64,000 nt of DNA from Sphingomonadales bacterium. GTDB taxonomy: Bacteria; Pseudomonadota; Alphaproteobacteria; Sphingomonadales; Sphingomonadaceae. The stretch's first letter is position 1, and the number at the start of each line of letters is the position of its first letter. Location: the NCBI GenBank assembly GCA_016704425.1, contig JADJAC010000002.1:186001-250000 (forward strand). Direction: 5' to 3'. The notes beneath the pieces are model-generated. The model saw only the letters and a list, made by a program, of their open reading frames with translations, had not been told where the DNA came from and did no database searches. The translations under genes and the position numbers were made by a program. Shown one piece after another: positions 50,220 to 59,435 of this stretch.

Positions 50220-53200
50220 ATGGAGATTCTTCCCCGTATCCTTGCCGCAAAAGGCCCCCTTGTGCTTGCTGGCGTGCCGGGCGGATTTCTTCCCTGGCTG
50301 TTGACGGATCTGGCACGGGGTTCAAAAGGACGAGCCATCTATATCGCAGCTGATGAGGCCGGAATGCGAAGTGCCGTCGATACGGCGCACTATTTTGCTC
50401 CGGAAATTGAGTTGCTTTCGTTTCCGGCCTGGGACTGCCTGCCTTATGATCGGGCATCGCCCTCTCTACGGGTGACTTCGGAGCGACTCGCCTGCCTCGC
50501 TGCCCTCCAGCGGCCCCGATCCGGGGCTCAGCTGATCATCACGACGATCAACGCGATCACGCAACGCACGCTGACGCCGTTTCGAATTCGTCAGCTTTCG
50601 GCCAATCTCAAGCCTGGTGTGCGGATTGATCGCGATCAGTTGGCAAACTTGCTTCAGGCAAACGGCTATGCCCGCAGCGACACCGTCGCAGACGCCGGGG
50701 AGTTCGCTATCCGCGGAAGTCTTGTCGATCTCTATCCGTCTGGCGAGAGTCATGCCCTCCGGCTCGATTTTTTCGGTGACGAGATCGAGAGTATCCGCGC
50801 ATTTGACCCAGCGGATCAGCGCACAGTGGGGATCGTCGAGCAGTTCTCGCTGCTTCCAGCATCCGAAGCCCTTTTGGATGAAGATGGAATCAAACGCTTT
50901 CGCAGCCGCTATCGCGAGACCTTTGGTGCGACAGCGACCGGAGATCCTCTCTATCAGGCGATTTCCGAGGGTCGCAGGCTCGCCAGCATGGATCATTGGT
51001 TGCCGTTGATCGAAGAGCGGCTGACAACTTTCTTTGATCATGCTGGAACGGATTGCGTCATCGCCCGTGATTCTGGCGTCCCTGCCGCTGCGCAGGCACG
51101 CTTCGAGGCGATCAATGACTACCATGCCAATCGCGTCCGGGCGCAAACCAGCGATCTGGGCAGCTATCGCCCGCTGGCCCCAGATGCACTCTATCTGTCG
51201 GAGGGTGAATGGGAAGCCGCGGTAGCAGATCTGCCCATCCATCTGACATCGCCCTTTTCGGAACCTTCATCCAAAAACGTGATCGATTTCGGTGTCTCGG
51301 CAGCCCGTGATTTTGCCGCCGAACGGACTCAGGGCGCCAATATCTACGAAGCCGCGGTGGCGCACATAAACCTCCAGAATCGCGAAGGCCGGGGAGTAAT
51401 CCTGGCATCTTATACAGGTGGATCGCGCGAGCGGTTGAAAGGGTTGTTGTCAGATCACGGGCTCACCGGAATTGAAGCAGCAGACCACTGGCAGCGGGCG
51501 CAAGCTATTGCGGCGGAAAAGCGTACCGCTCTTGCCGTCCTGCCGCTTGATCACGGATTCACGACGTCCAGCTTGGCCGTCCTGACCGAACAGGATCTGC
51601 TTGGTGATCGATTGGTGCGCCGCGCAAAGCGCCGCAAAAGTGCTGACGCTTTTCTGAATGAGCTCGCAACGCTGACTCCGGGCGACCTTGTCGTTCACGT
51701 TGAACACGGGATCGGCCGGTATGAGGGCTTGACGTCAATTCCGGTCGGAAATGCGCCGCATGATTGCGTCGCGCTAACATATTCGGGCGGCGACAAACTC
51801 TATGTCCCGGTCGAGAATATCGACGTCCTTTCGCGCTATGGCAACGAGAGCGACGGTATTGCCCTCGACAAGCTAGGCGGCGTCGGCTGGCAGACGCGCA
51901 AGGCGCGGATGAAGGAGCGTATCCGCGAGATTGCGGGTGAGTTGATGGCCACCGCTGCTGCCCGTGCCCTCCGTTTGGCGGACATTGCAGCTCCCGATGC
52001 CAGCGCCTATCCTGCGTTTGTCGATCGCTTTCCCTATAATGAGACTGATGACCAGGATCGCGCAATCAGCGACGTGATTGACGACCTATCGACAGGCAAG
52101 CCGATGGATCGACTTGTCTGCGGCGACGTGGGGTTTGGGAAGACGGAAGTAGCGCTACGCGCGGCCTGCATCGCTGCAATGGCGGGCATGCAGGTTGCGT
52201 TGGTCTGCCCAACGACATTGCTCGCCCGGCAGCATTTCAGCAATTTTGTTGAACGGTTTCACGGGTTCCCCGTCAAAATCGGGCGATTGTCGCGGCTCGT
52301 CCCTGTTGCAGAAGCGAAAGCCTGCCGTGAGGGCCTCGCCGATGGCACCGTGGACATTGTGATTGGAACGCATGCCTTGCTCGCCAAAGGCGTCGATTTC
52401 AAACGGCTAGGTCTCGTCATCGTCGATGAAGAACAGCGCTTTGGCGTGGTCCACAAGGAGCGGCTCAAAACGCTCAAAACCGACGTTCACATGTTGACCC
52501 TGACCGCAACGCCAATTCCCCGGACCTTGCAAATGGCAATGTCGGGCCTGAGGGAATTGTCGGTCATCCAGACTCCGCCAGTGGACCGCCTTGCCGTCAG
52601 AACCTATGTCATGCCGTGGGACCCCGTTGTACTGCGCGAAGCCCTGCTTCGAGAGCATTATCGCGGCGGACAGAGCTTTTTCGTGACGCCACGAATTGCG
52701 GACTTGCCCGATATCGAGGAATTCTTCCGCGATCATGTGCCAGAACTTACTTACGTCGTCGCCCATGGCCAAATGGCCGCCGGTGATGTCGAAGACCGCA
52801 TGTCGGCCTTCTACGATCATAAGTATGATGTCCTGATTTCGACGACGATCGTTGAAAGCGGCCTCGACATACCCAGCGCCAATACGATGATCATTCACCG
52901 GGCAGACCGTTTCGGCCTTGCCCAGCTTTACCAGCTTCGGGGGCGCGTCGGTCGTGCGAAGATCCGTGCCTATGCTTACCTCACGACGCCGCCGGAACGG
53001 ATCATGACAGAGACGGCAGAAAAGCGCCTGAAAGTATTGTCCGACCTTGACAATCTCGGTGCAGGATTCCAGCTGGCGAGCCACGATCTCGATATTCGGG
53101 GGGCTGGAAATCTCCTGGGCGACGAACAGTCTGGCCACATTAGGGAGGTTGGCTTCGAACTCTATCAGTCGATGCTCGAAGAGGCCATCCTCGAAGCCAA

Positions 53201-53681
53201 GGCAGGCGGTATTGCCGAAGCGCGAAAGCGCGATCTTTCACCGCAGATTACGGTCGATGCGCCAATCCTCATTCCTGAAGACTATGTACCCGACCTTGAC
53301 CTGCGCATGAGCCTCTATCGTCGCATAAACGATATGGAATCATCCCAAGAACTTGAGAGCTTTGCAGCAGAACTCATTGATCGATTTGGAAAACTTCCGG
53401 AGCCAACCGAAAATCTGCTGACGCTGATGAATGTCAAACTCAATGCCCGAAAGGCGCATATTGCGAAGATCGATGTCGGCCCGCGCGGGGCGCTCGTCAG
53501 CTTCTGGAATGACAGTTTTCCTGATATTGCCGGACTGCTAGCCTATGTCGAACGGCTCGGTGGTGTCGCCAAACTGCGGCCGGACAGCCGTCTGTCCATT
53601 TCACGCGCCTGGAGCGACCCTCGTGCGCGCCTCAACGGCATTCTGCAGCTCTCGCGAGGCCTCGCCAAGATCGTTTGTTGA
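50220..53681 (+). CDS. mfd: Transcription-repair coupling factor Mfd
   Basis: Removes RNA polymerase stalled at DNA lesions and recruits UvrA. 1153 residues from the ATG at 50220, which is preceded by the sdhE stop. Order of domains: UvrB-homology module (LPRILAAKGPLVLAGVPGGF), RNA polymerase interaction domain with THAL-like HVEHGIGRYEGLTSI near residue 499, Walker A LVCGDVGFGKTEVALRAACI near 631, DEEQ box IVDEEQRFGVVHKERL near 734, and a C-terminal TRCF domain (ITVDAPILIPEDYVPDLDLR). Confidence 0.96.
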   Translation: MEILPRILAAKGPLVLAGVPGGFLPWLLTDLARGSKGRAIYIAADEAGMRSAVDTAHYFAPEIELLSFPAWDCLPYDRASPSLRVTSERLACLAALQRPRSGAQLIITTINAITQRTLTPFRIRQLSANLKPGVRIDRDQLANLLQANGYARSDTVADAGEFAIRGSLVDLYPSGESHALRLDFFGDEIESIRAFDPADQRTVGIVEQFSLLPASEALLDEDGIKRFRSRYRETFGATATGDPLYQAISEGRRLASMDHWLPLIEERLTTFFDHAGTDCVIARDSGVPAAAQARFEAINDYHANRVRAQTSDLGSYRPLAPDALYLSEGEWEAAVADLPIHLTSPFSEPSSKNVIDFGVSAARDFAAERTQGANIYEAAVAHINLQNREGRGVILASYTGGSRERLKGLLSDHGLTGIEAADHWQRAQAIAAEKRTALAVLPLDHGFTTSSLAVLTEQDLLGDRLVRRAKRRKSADAFLNELATLTPGDLVVHVEHGIGRYEGLTSIPVGNAPHDCVALTYSGGDKLYVPVENIDVLSRYGNESDGIALDKLGGVGWQTRKARMKERIREIAGELMATAAARALRLADIAAPDASAYPAFVDRFPYNETDDQDRAISDVIDDLSTGKPMDRLVCGDVGFGKTEVALRAACIAAMAGMQVALVCPTTLLARQHFSNFVERFHGFPVKIGRLSRLVPVAEAKACREGLADGTVDIVIGTHALLAKGVDFKRLGLVIVDEEQRFGVVHKERLKTLKTDVHMLTLTATPIPRTLQMAMSGLRELSVIQTPPVDRLAVRTYVMPWDPVVLREALLREHYRGGQSFFVTPRIADLPDIEEFFRDHVPELTYVVAHGQMAAGDVEDRMSAFYDHKYDVLISTTIVESGLDIPSANTMIIHRADRFGLAQLYQLRGRVGRAKIRAYAYLTTPPERIMTETAEKRLKVLSDLDNLGAGFQLASHDLDIRGAGNLLGDEQSGHIREVGFELYQSMLEEAILEAKAGGIAEARKRDLSPQITVDAPILIPEDYVPDLDLRMSLYRRINDMESSQELESFAAELIDRFGKLPEPTENLLTLMNVKLNARKAHIAKIDVGPRGALVSFWNDSFPDIAGLLAYVERLGGVAKLRPDSRLSISRAWSDPRARLNGILQLSRGLAKIVC

Positions 53682-53767
53682 CACGCAAAAATGGCTAGCG
53701 CCTTGGCTCGAAGGGTTTTACTGGCCGTCCTCACAACCGCCGATTTCAGACCAGGAGCTTAACCCCG

Positions 53768-54075
53768 ATGGCCGACACACTTACGTTCACGCTCGAAACG
53801 GGTGACGTCGTCATCCAGCTGCGTCCCGATCTGGCTCCAGGCCATGTTGAACGCATCTCGGAATTGGCCGTCGCGGAATTTGCTCAATGGCGCGCTCATC
53901 AAATCCGAACAGCGCAAACAGCCAGTTTTTCATCTGTTTTGACGACGCGCGTTTCCTCGATGGCCAATACACCGTCTGGGGCCAGGTCACGTCCGGAATG
54001 GAGCATGTCGATGCGCTTCCCAAAGGTGAGCCGCCGCGCAGCCCCGGGAAGATCATCAAGGCGACTGTGAGCTAG
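53768..54075 (+). pseudogene. Cyclophilin-type peptidylprolyl isomerase, internally deleted and frameshifted
   Basis: Such proteins isomerise prolyl bonds. The first 34 residues match the family (MADTLTFTLETGDVVIQLRP, DLAPGHVERISELA). From 53872 another frame continues RGICSMARSSNPNSANSQFF and ends GMEHVDALPKGEPPRSPGKI. Between them, the active-site stretch expected in the full protein (the FHR-x-I-x-x-F-x-x-QGGDP region) is absent: about 45-48 residues are missing, so roughly 140 bases were lost at 53869-53872, and the frame is shifted by one. AGGAG precedes the ATG. A functional paralogue presumably exists elsewhere. Confidence 0.85.
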
Positions 54076-54950
54076 TCCGAAAGGCTGACCAGCCAGTCAT
54101 GGAATATCCTGACTGGCTCCAGCTGGAGTGCCCTTGGGCGACAGACGAACCAATAGCTGTAGGGACTTTCGACATCGACGTCGAAAATCCTGACGAGCCG
54201 CTCGTCATGGGCATCGTCAAGATGGCTCTGGTGCATGAACGCAATACCAAGACCCTGAGCAGCAGCTTCCAGCATGAGTTGACCCGAATCGAAATGGTCG
54301 ATCGCGGCGGGCTCGAGATTCTTGATCTTCAGTGCATCGCGCCATGCATCGAATGTGTCAGGCATTTCCCGGTGGATCAGGACTGTCATTTCGGAAAGCT
54401 GAGCCGGATCCTTGATTGCATGGGGGCCTTGCAACAGGCGACGTGCGCCAATCGCGAGGACGGTATTTCTGTCGAGCCTCCGCGCATAATGGGCCGGGTC
54501 AATTTCGCGCGAAAGCACGATCGCAGCGTCAAGACCATCCCCAAGCCGCGACACACCATGGGCGGCGGTATCCACATCGATATGCAATGAGGGGTGCTTC
54601 TCGCGAAGCTCCGCCAGCCTTGGAAAAAGGCGCTGCGCTGCAAAAAGTGGCAGGACGCCAAGGCGAAGTCGCATCACCGGGCTCGGGCTCGTGAGGGTCT
54701 CGATCGCATCAGTAAGCGAGTCAAGAATTGGGCCGACCAGGTGCATCAATTTTTCCCCGTCGTCATTGGCAACGATTGCCTGGTGCCGACGATCGAACAA
54801 CGGGCGCCCGACGAAGCGCTCCAATGACTGAATTCTGCGGCTCAAAGCCGGGGATGAGAGCGCCAGTTCCTCAGCTGCAGCTTTCACAGAACCAAGTCGC
54901 GCAACATGTACGAAGGCTTCAACCCCAGCGAGCGACGGCAAACGGCGCAT
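54072..54950 (-). CDS. LysR-family transcriptional regulator
   Basis: 292 residues: an N-terminal winged helix (LPSLAGVEAFVHVARLGSVK, AAAEELALSSPALSRRIQSL) and a two-lobe effector-binding domain (VMRLRLGVLPLFAAQRLF and others). It resembles GcvA-type members in start and length. The gene downstream is the ppi remnant; upstream on the same strand is an MFS transporter. The palindromes in the 180 bases before its start are likely its own operator. Confidence 0.88.
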   Translation of the reverse strand: MRRLPSLAGVEAFVHVARLGSVKAAAEELALSSPALSRRIQSLERFVGRPLFDRRHQAIVANDDGEKLMHLVGPILDSLTDAIETLTSPSPVMRLRLGVLPLFAAQRLFPRLAELREKHPSLHIDVDTAAHGVSRLGDGLDAAIVLSREIDPAHYARRLDRNTVLAIGARRLLQGPHAIKDPAQLSEMTVLIHREMPDTFDAWRDALKIKNLEPAAIDHFDSGQLMLEAAAQGLGIAFMHQSHLDDAHDERLVRIFDVDVESPYSYWFVCRPRALQLEPVRIFHDWLVSLSD

Positions 54951-54992
54951 GGACTTTTCTCCCTTTGCGGAGGTCCCCAGATATCAATGAGA

Positions 54993-55047
54993 TGCAATAT
55001 TTGCAATTACGGTTTTTCATTTCGCAATTGCACAATATCATTGTGCA
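54993..55047. promoter_or_regulatory. Two perfect palindromes upstream of the LysR gene
   Basis: TGCAATATTTGCA (54993-55005) has 5-bp arms around TAT. TGCACAATATCATTGTGCA (55029-55047) has 8-bp arms around a 3-base centre. They are 24 bases apart, within 100 bases of the LysR start at 54950. LysR proteins bind palindromes with a T-N11-A core, so autoregulation is likely. Confidence 0.55.
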
Positions 55048-55096
55048 GTGCAAACAGACTAGGCCTTTCAGGCATCCTCTCCTATCAAACTTTCAA

Positions 55097-55127
55097 GGGT
55101 CGGTTCCTCGGAACCGGCCCCTTTTTT
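55097..55127 (+). terminator. Strong hairpin with T run, between LysR and MFS genes
   Basis: GGGTCGGTTCC (55097-55107) pairs with GGAACCGGCCC (55110-55120) with one T-G wobble, followed by TTTTTT at 55122-55127. It is a plus-strand terminator by its T run, although both flanking genes are on the minus strand; on the minus strand it would follow the MFS stop with only a short T stretch. Confidence 0.65.
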
Positions 55128-55130
55128 CGC

Positions 55131-56441
55131 CTAGCCCAGATCCGCAGCTGCTACCGGGTTCAGGCGCTTCAGCACATAAGGAATCATCAGCAGCATCACG
55201 CCTGCCGCCGTCAGGAAAGGCAGCGGCCTTGAAACTTCATAAAGCACGACGCCGATCGTGGGCCCAAGAACAAACGAAGCCCCGTTGATCGCTGTCACAT
55301 GCCCAGCAACCAGTCCCTGCAGACGCCTTCCGACCGCCAGCGAAGAGCCCGCAGTGAATGCGGGCCGGGTAAAGCCGAATCCCATAGAAGAGAGCGAGTA
55401 GCCTGTCGCAATGCCAAACAGGCTTGTCGCGCCAGAGGTCGCGACGAGGCCAAGAGCGGCAAGCCCAAGGCCGACAATCATCATTGTACGCGGCGGCAGG
55501 TTAAACAGCGGAATCAGACCCCATTGCACAAGCAACGAAGCGCCCGCGCCAGACATCAAGACAAGGCCGATGGATTGTTGCGTCGCGAGTTCGGTTACTG
55601 CCAGGTGCAGCCTGTCAATCACGAGAAATCCCATGGCAGCGCCCGTCATGGCTTGCGCATGCCCCATGATGAGCCCTGCCAGCATCCAGGGCCAAATCCT
55701 GTGATCCCGAAGCCTGAGTTCTGCATCGACGCGCTCAGCGGTAGCTCCGGTCACGCTCGCACCCGTCGGCGCGCCGCCCAGCGACGGATAGGACACATTG
55801 GCGCCGCGCGCATCGCTCCAGTCCGGCTCATCCGAATCCGGCGGCAACCAGCGCGTTGCAGCGATTGCTGTAACAAGCCCGAACACTGCAAATACCATCG
55901 CCGGACCCGCGAGGCCCACGACCGGCAAAACGAGATAAGGCGCAATTGCCGGGCCAAGAATTGTACCCAGTCCAAAGGCTGAGCCTAGCATGGTGAGCGC
56001 CTTGACCCTCTCCTCGCGGCTCGTGCGGATTGCGACGATAGCTTGCGCCGCCGGGGGCGCTGCGGAACCGAAAAGGCCGTATATTACGCGGGCCGTGATC
56101 ACTGATATCATTGTCGCAATCGGGCTGATCCAGCCGAGCAGGCCAGCCAGCAGGATGAACGCGACGAGCGTGATGGAAAATGTAAAGCCCGAAATTCCCA
56201 AGATCACCATCGCTCGCCGACCATGTCGATCCGACCGGCGGGCCCAATATGGTGCAGCGAAGACCCAGACCAATGCAGAAACGGAGAAAACCGTTGCAAT
56301 CACACTATCGGGAACGTTTAGGGATCGTCCAATTGCCGGAAGAACGGATTGCAGTGCGGTATTGCCTGCGCCGGTGATGAGCATCACCATGAACAGGAGC
56401 GCAAAATCGCGTCCAATGTTAGCCTGATTCGTCTTCACCAT
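55131..56441 (-). CDS. Major facilitator superfamily transporter
   Basis: 436 residues with twelve hydrophobic segments expected. Loop 2-3 motif is PYWARRSDRHGRRAMVILGI near residues 65-84 (GxLaDrxGrr pattern), and loops have charged ends. The middle loop contains PPDSDEPDWSDARGANVSYP. It resembles drug/solute exporters of the DHA1 type, but the substrate cannot be told. Its neighbour is LysR on the same strand. Confidence 0.85.
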   Translation of the reverse strand: MVKTNQANIGRDFALLFMVMLITGAGNTALQSVLPAIGRSLNVPDSVIATVFSVSALVWVFAAPYWARRSDRHGRRAMVILGISGFTFSITLVAFILLAGLLGWISPIATMISVITARVIYGLFGSAAPPAAQAIVAIRTSREERVKALTMLGSAFGLGTILGPAIAPYLVLPVVGLAGPAMVFAVFGLVTAIAATRWLPPDSDEPDWSDARGANVSYPSLGGAPTGASVTGATAERVDAELRLRDHRIWPWMLAGLIMGHAQAMTGAAMGFLVIDRLHLAVTELATQQSIGLVLMSGAGASLLVQWGLIPLFNLPPRTMMIVGLGLAALGLVATSGATSLFGIATGYSLSSMGFGFTRPAFTAGSSLAVGRRLQGLVAGHVTAINGASFVLGPTIGVVLYEVSRPLPFLTAAGVMLLMIPYVLKRLNPVAAADLG

Positions 56442-56544
56442 TGTTTCGTTAGGGAGGATAGTCGGTTAGCGGAAGCCATTTGCGGCTTGCCAAGTGCACA
56501 TCCATTTGCGAACGCGGAGAACCGTTAATCGTTCCGGGACATTC

Positions 56545-57156
56545 ATGACCGCCCCTTCTGCCGGATTGGCCTCAAAAATGCGCGTGCGCCGGTGGCTCGG
56601 CCCATGGGCAATGTTTTTCAAGGGCTTTGTCAAGCACCCTGTAATGGTCGGATCGATCATCCCTTCGACCGACACACTCATTGCGCACATGCTCAGCCGG
56701 GTAGATTGGGCCAATACGCGGCTTTTTGTGGAATATGGCCCCGGCGTCGGGACCTTTGCACCGCATGTTCTGAAACGCCTTGCACCTGATGCCACTTATG
56801 TTGCGATCGATACGAACCCGGATTTCATAGAATATCTTTCTGCCACGATCGCAGACAGCCGATTCCGCCCGATTCTTGGATCTGCGGCGGATGTTGAGCA
56901 AATCGTTCGCGACAGCGGGTTTGAACACGCCGATTATGTACTGTCCGGCCTGCCATTCTCGACGCTGCCGGCGGGCATTGGGCCAGCAATTGCTGCGGCC
57001 ACGGCCCGCATTCTACGACCGGGCGGTGCTTTCCTTGTCTATCAGTTCCGCGCCAAGGTCCGCGAGTTCATAGCTCCGTACTTCGAACGCATCGATCAGG
57101 GAATGGAATATTGGAACGTCCCGCCTTGCTGCCTGTTCTGGGCGTGGAAAGATTAG
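56545..57156 (+). CDS. SAM-dependent methyltransferase of the PmtA-like type
   Basis: 203 residues from the ATG at 56545 (MTAPSAGLASKMRVRRWLGP). The SAM-binding site is VEYGPGVGTFAPHVLKRLAP near residue 60, and VLSGLPFSTLPAGIG near 131 is the post-motif region typical of phospholipid N-methyltransferases. The hydrophobic N-terminal segment FFKGFVKHPVMVGSIIPST is membrane-adjacent. It faces a phospholipase D-type synthase and overlaps it by four bases, suggesting lipid metabolism. It may methylate phosphatidylethanolamine; an rRNA methyltransferase is less likely. Confidence 0.7.
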   Translation: MTAPSAGLASKMRVRRWLGPWAMFFKGFVKHPVMVGSIIPSTDTLIAHMLSRVDWANTRLFVEYGPGVGTFAPHVLKRLAPDATYVAIDTNPDFIEYLSATIADSRFRPILGSAADVEQIVRDSGFEHADYVLSGLPFSTLPAGIGPAIAAATARILRPGGAFLVYQFRAKVREFIAPYFERIDQGMEYWNVPPCCLFWAWKD

Positions 57157-58319
57157 CGCCGCTTCAGGCTGATCGTCCGCGTCACTGTGAAATCGACAGT
57201 TGAAACAACAAAATAGGCGATCAGCCATCGAAGCCGTGTCAGCCAGGTTGACTCGGCCCGATGCTCTTCGCGGCTGATCTCATTACAGTATGGTACATGA
57301 GCATCAACCAACCCGCGCATGCGTTCGGCAAATCCACCGTCCTCGATCCTGACCATGACCTCGCCATTGATGTAGAGGCTACGCATGTCAAAATTGGCCG
57401 AACCGATATAAACTGTATTGTCGGCTACAATGAGCTTCACATGCAGCATCTGTGGTTGATACTCGAAAATTCGAATTCGGTTCCTCAACAGTCTGCGATA
57501 ACAATGCCTTGCAGCGGCAACGGTTGCAAAGTTGTCACTTCGTGCTGCTGATATCAGGCGCATATCGCCTCCACGCTTTTCAACGTTGGCGAGTCGGCGC
57601 AGCATGCCCCAATTCGGCGCAAAATAGGCCTGAATCATGTCGCAGCACTTTGCCGAGCCGATATCCTGGCGAATGCTGCGGGTGAGCGGGCTCAGGCGGC
57701 TAAAGGGGCCATTGAAAAGCCAGCGAATGTTCCCGGACTTGTCACTGCGCCGGGACATGAGATGCAGCAACATCCGCAATGTTGGGCGCTCTGAAGCTGT
57801 CCAGCGTCGCAGCCCATCAAAATAACGCCCAAGCCTTCCAACGGCCGGCCCTTCAATTTGCAGCAATAGGTCGTGCCAGCTTTCGCCGTTCGGATCGTCT
57901 GCGAAATAGTGATCCAGAACATTGCTGCCACCGATGATTGCCCGGGCATCGTCCGCCACAACGATCTTCTGGTGGTTGCGCAACAAGTATCCACGCCCCC
58001 ATCGAGGATTGAAGCGCGCAAAAAAGACGCCCGCGTCGATCAGCGGCTTGAAAACCTCGTCCGCCCAGTTTGCGCTTCCGAATCCGTCTACAAGCAGCCA
58101 GATTTTCACGCCGCGTTGCCGTGCCGCGATCAAGGCACCCCGTACCTTCTCTGCCGTCGCGTCATTGCCAAAAATATAGAAGAATAGCCGCAACGTCGAT
58201 TTGGCACCGTCAATCATGCCAAGCAAAAGGCCGAGTCGGTCCTTCCCGGATATCGCAAGCCTCAGCTTGTTTCCGTCAACTTCCGCGTCAATCGGCTTGA
58301 AATACGGAATTTTCCCCAT
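57153..58319 (-). CDS. Phospholipase D / cardiolipin synthase-type protein
   Basis: 388 residues from the ATG at 58319; an in-frame TTG at 58355 would add 12. Two HKD motifs: HQKIVVADDARAIIGGSN near residue 135, and HVKLIVADNTVYIGSANFDM near 320. A C-terminal hydrophobic segment (LRWLIAYFVVSTVDFTV) may anchor it. No N-terminal transmembrane pair was found, unlike classic cardiolipin synthase A. Converts or transfers phosphatidyl groups; the exact reaction is open. Confidence 0.82.
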   Translation of the reverse strand: MGKIPYFKPIDAEVDGNKLRLAISGKDRLGLLLGMIDGAKSTLRLFFYIFGNDATAEKVRGALIAARQRGVKIWLLVDGFGSANWADEVFKPLIDAGVFFARFNPRWGRGYLLRNHQKIVVADDARAIIGGSNVLDHYFADDPNGESWHDLLLQIEGPAVGRLGRYFDGLRRWTASERPTLRMLLHLMSRRSDKSGNIRWLFNGPFSRLSPLTRSIRQDIGSAKCCDMIQAYFAPNWGMLRRLANVEKRGGDMRLISAARSDNFATVAAARHCYRRLLRNRIRIFEYQPQMLHVKLIVADNTVYIGSANFDMRSLYINGEVMVRIEDGGFAERMRGLVDAHVPYCNEISREEHRAESTWLTRLRWLIAYFVVSTVDFTVTRTISLKRR

Positions 58320-58444
58320 GATGCTGTTTTGCGCGCGTCCAACATCCAAAGGCAAGGGGGTGTCGGTTTTCTTTGACTTCGCGGGACCTGCGAACTAGGG
58401 AAACCCAAGATTCCACACATTCAAGATGAAAAGGGTGCTGCTGA

Positions 58445-58789
58445 ATGGCACGCGTGACTGTTGAAGATTGCGTTGACAAGGTTTCGAACCGTTTTGACCT
58501 GGTCCTAGTTGCGGCCCAGCGTGCCCGCCAGATTTCTGGTGGCGCGGAGCTGACAATCGATCGTGATCGCGACAAGAATCCTGTCGTTGCCTTGCGTGAA
58601 ATTGCCGAGGAAACGGTTGTTCCTGATGAACTTCAGGACGCGATCGTTACGAATCTCCAGCGCGTCCGCGTCGATGATGACGATGTAATCGATGAAATGG
58701 GCTCGCTAAGCCAGTCCGCAGAAGCACTGCGGCTGACGGCGGCCGCCCCTCCACGCAACCAGAACCTTGGCGGCGATTCGGACAGTTGA
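58445..58789 (+). CDS. rpoZ: RNA polymerase omega subunit
   Basis: 114 residues: MARVTVEDCVDKVSNRFDLV, LVAAQRARQISGGAELTIDR, DRDKNPVVALREIAEETVVP. It assists core RNA polymerase assembly. The C-terminal 30 residues are an acidic then proline-rich tail common in alphaproteobacteria. It ends four bases before the convergent HxlR stop. Confidence 0.94.
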   Translation: MARVTVEDCVDKVSNRFDLVLVAAQRARQISGGAELTIDRDRDKNPVVALREIAEETVVPDELQDAIVTNLQRVRVDDDDVIDEMGSLSQSAEALRLTAAAPPRNQNLGGDSDS

Positions 58790-58792
58790 GGA

Positions 58793-59320
58793 TCAGGCGA
58801 CTGCGCGCAGTCGCGAAGTGCCGATTTCCTTGATATCTTCTGCGTGCATCCAGCGCAGGTCATGAAGCCCGAGTTCGCGCCCGTCATGGGCGTGGATCGC
58901 AATCTTGGCGATTGGCTGGCTGTCACGTTCATCAACCAGCACTGGGTTTGAAATACAGCCTGTCTCCCATCGTTCGCCCCATTGACGGAGCGCGAGCATG
59001 GTCGGCAGAAGTTCAGCACCTTTTTCGGTCAAGCGATACTCGATTTTACGGCGATCATCCGGCAAAGGCGTGCGGGCAAGGATTCCGTGCTGGACAAGTT
59101 TGCCAAGCCGATTCGCCAAAATGTTTCGCGCAATCCCAAGAGTGGACTGAAACTCCTCAAAATGGTGTAGGCCATTAAAGGCACCGCGCAAAATCAGGAA
59201 AGACCAGCGTTCTCCAATCGCCTCCAAAGCGGCAGGAAGCCCGCATTCGGCAAGCTCCGCAAGGTCTTCCTTCAACATTCCCATATCACTCTCCAGCCAG
59301 GTGTCCCGGTCTTGCAACAT
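58793..59320 (-). CDS. HxlR-family transcriptional regulator
   Basis: 175 residues with the HxlR winged helix (CGLPAALEAIGERWSFLILR near residue 26, then FNGLHHFEEFQSTLGIARNI, LANRLGKLVQHGILARTPLP). HxlR proteins sense aldehydes, redox or organic compounds. There is no cysteine next to the wing helix other than Cys26, which could be a redox sensor. It is divergent to the exported CC_3452-like gene with a clear operator in the spacer. Confidence 0.88.
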   Translation of the reverse strand: MLQDRDTWLESDMGMLKEDLAELAECGLPAALEAIGERWSFLILRGAFNGLHHFEEFQSTLGIARNILANRLGKLVQHGILARTPLPDDRRKIEYRLTEKGAELLPTMLALRQWGERWETGCISNPVLVDERDSQPIAKIAIHAHDGRELGLHDLRWMHAEDIKEIGTSRLRAVA

Positions 59321-59381
59321 TCCTAGCGCAAAAACCTACCAAAACCAACCTTTCGAAAAATATAAGTTTTAGGTTGCAACT

Positions 59382-59403
59382 TACTACTTAATTCATTAGG
59401 TAG
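59382..59403. promoter_or_regulatory. HxlR operator candidate
   Basis: ACTACTTAA (59382-59390) and TTAGGTAGT (59395-59403) are arms with one mismatch around TTCA, lying centrally in the spacer between the HxlR gene and the CC_3452-like gene. TTGCAA (59373-59378) just upstream could be a -35 box for the plus-strand gene. Confidence 0.5.
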
Positions 59404-59435
59404 TGATTCGCAACTGAATAGAAAGGACCTCCCCC

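Noticed and set aside
53887..54075. Programmed frameshift or separate small protein in the cyclophilin region
   Set aside because: No slippery sequence is evident and the missing part contains the active site; a deletion plus frameshift explains it better.
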